NCBI GenBank assembly: GCA_046294625.1
Contig: JBKBKN010000004.1
Coordinates: 1 to 64,000, forward strand
DNA: 64,000 nucleotides
Reading direction: 5' to 3'
Origin: JBKBKN01 sp046294625
GTDB taxonomy: Bacteria > Bacteroidota > Bacteroidia > M30B66
The notes beneath the pieces are model-generated. The model saw only the letters and a list, made by a program, of their open reading frames with translations. It was not told the origin of the DNA and ran no database searches. The number at the start of each line of letters is the position of its first letter. Position 1 is the first letter of the stretch. Positions 63,278 through 64,000 of this stretch are shown one piece after another. Position numbers and translations under genes: made by a program.

Positions 63278-64000
63278 TGCACTATCCGCAGAAACATATC
63301 AGCGTGTTAGGCGCCGGCGAAAGTGGCGTTGGTGCAGCTTTGCTTGCCAAAAGCAAGGGCTGTAACGTTTTTGTTTCTGATCAAAAGGTCATCAAACCCA
63401 ATTACGCAGAAGAGTTAAAAAGTGCAGCAATAGAGTTTGAAGAAAACGGGCATTCAGCTGAACGAATACTCAATAGTGAACTTATCATCAAGAGTCCCGG
63501 CATATCTGAAAAAGCTGAAATCATTTCCAAGGCTAAAGAGCTGGGTATCAAAGTAATTGCAGAAACAGAATATGCAGCTTCGTTCACAAAAGCTAAAATT
63601 ATCGCCATTACCGGCACAAACGGAAAAACAACAACAACCCACTTGACTACGCATTTGCTAAAAAAAGCAGGCGCAAATGTGGCAATGGCCGGTAATGTAG
63701 GGACAAGTTTTGCCCGATTAGTGATAGATGATAAGTACGATTATTATGTATTGGAATTGAGTAGCTTTCAATTAGATGGTATGTATCACTTCAAAGCAGA
63801 TGCCGCAGTTCTACTCAACATCACACCTGACCATCTCGATCGATACGACTACAAACTTGAAAACTACATTCAATCTAAATTAAGAATTACTCAAAACCAG
63901 ACTGCTGAAGATGCTTTCATCTACTGCGATGATGATCCAATCCTGCGCGAAGCCCTGAAGCATTTTAAACCTAAAGCAAAAACTTATCCTTTTTCCATCG
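63277..64000 (+). CDS. murD: UDP-N-acetylmuramoylalanine-D-glutamate ligase, 5' part (runs off window)
   Basis: The ATG overlaps the mraY stop (TAATG at 63275-63279). 241 codons are visible with no stop, so the 3' end lies beyond the window. N-terminal Rossmann domain (ISVLGAGESGVGAALLAKSK), P-loop AITGTNGKTTTTHLTT (about 109-124), and LELSSFQLDGM and NITPDHLDRYD in the central domain identify MurD, which adds D-Glu to UDP-MurNAc-L-Ala. It belongs to the dcw operon directly after mraY. Confidence 0.95.
   Translation, partial: MHYPQKHISVLGAGESGVGAALLAKSKGCNVFVSDQKVIKPNYAEELKSAAIEFEENGHSAERILNSELIIKSPGISEKAEIISKAKELGIKVIAETEYAASFTKAKIIAITGTNGKTTTTHLTTHLLKKAGANVAMAGNVGTSFARLVIDDKYDYYVLELSSFQLDGMYHFKADAAVLLNITPDHLDRYDYKLENYIQSKLRITQNQTAEDAFIYCDDDPILREALKHFKPKAKTYPFSI

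Noticed and set aside
1..64000. CRISPR arrays, insertion sequences, integrases or prophage genes
   Set aside because: No repeat-spacer structure and no transposase, integrase or phage structural gene was recognised on either strand.

Overview
The window comes from a draft genome (one 10-N gap) of a member of the Bacteroidota. The evidence is consistent across the window. Six proteins carry C-terminal domains for export by the type IX secretion system (T9SS), five of type A and one of type B (CHU_C-like), and a SprE/PorW-like T9SS lipoprotein is encoded. Many genes are preceded by the phylum's -7 box (TAnnTTTG), often with a TTG about 19-20 bases upstream. The dcw cluster has the FtsL-like gene and the long MraY typical of the phylum. 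I cannot place it more precisely.

Layout. 1-8.0 kb: the end of a sensor histidine kinase, lepA (EF4), a T9SS type B PKD protein, a membrane-anchored endonuclease/exonuclease/phosphatase-fold protein, and a glutaryl-CoA-dehydrogenase-like enzyme divergent from dps across a palindromic double promoter. 8.1-15.2 kb: secreted-protein island with a gene split by a frameshift at a G7 tract, two T9SS type A proteins and a sharp drop in GC content. 15.2-22.9 kb: an Lhr-like ligase-associated helicase, a PKD lipoprotein, a TraB/GumN protein, a choice-of-anchor-B (LVIVD repeat) T9SS protein and a lone TrpG/PabA amidotransferase. 22.9-26.6 kb (minus strand): four consecutive lipoprotein genes, two MbnP-like and two MauG/MbnH-like di-heme proteins. 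26.6-33.1 kb: an ALDH3-like aldehyde dehydrogenase next to an Mpo1-like alpha-oxidation enzyme, a T9SS subtilase, fbp and dprA. 33.3-41.7 kb: a giant (about 2,480 residue) T9SS surface protein with a structured leader and an unknown secreted protein upstream. 42.2-54.2 kb: tatD, ansA, scoA/scoB, a class A PBP interrupted by the N gap, bactofilin, sprE/porW, an M23 peptidase, and a padR-pspC pair with a palindromic operator. 54.2-64 kb: prfB with its programmed +1 frameshift, gatC, an alpha/beta hydrolase, then mraZ-rsmH-ftsL-ftsI-murE-mraY-murD, running off the end.

How the parts fit. Much of the window concerns the cell envelope. The dcw genes, PBP1A, the M23 peptidase and bactofilin build and shape peptidoglycan; the DNPR motif in MurE indicates meso-diaminopimelate. 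SprE/PorW would help export the T9SS cargo encoded in the same window. The MbnP/MbnH-like cassette is the best candidate for a poorly described system: by family knowledge the heme enzyme oxidises a Trp of its partner to kynurenine to make a copper site, and here two of each partner are present as lipoproteins with no methanobactin genes nearby. The ALDH/Mpo1 pair mirrors two consecutive steps of 2-hydroxy fatty acid (sphingoid base) breakdown known from yeast. No tRNA, rRNA, CRISPR array, prophage or insertion sequence was recognised.
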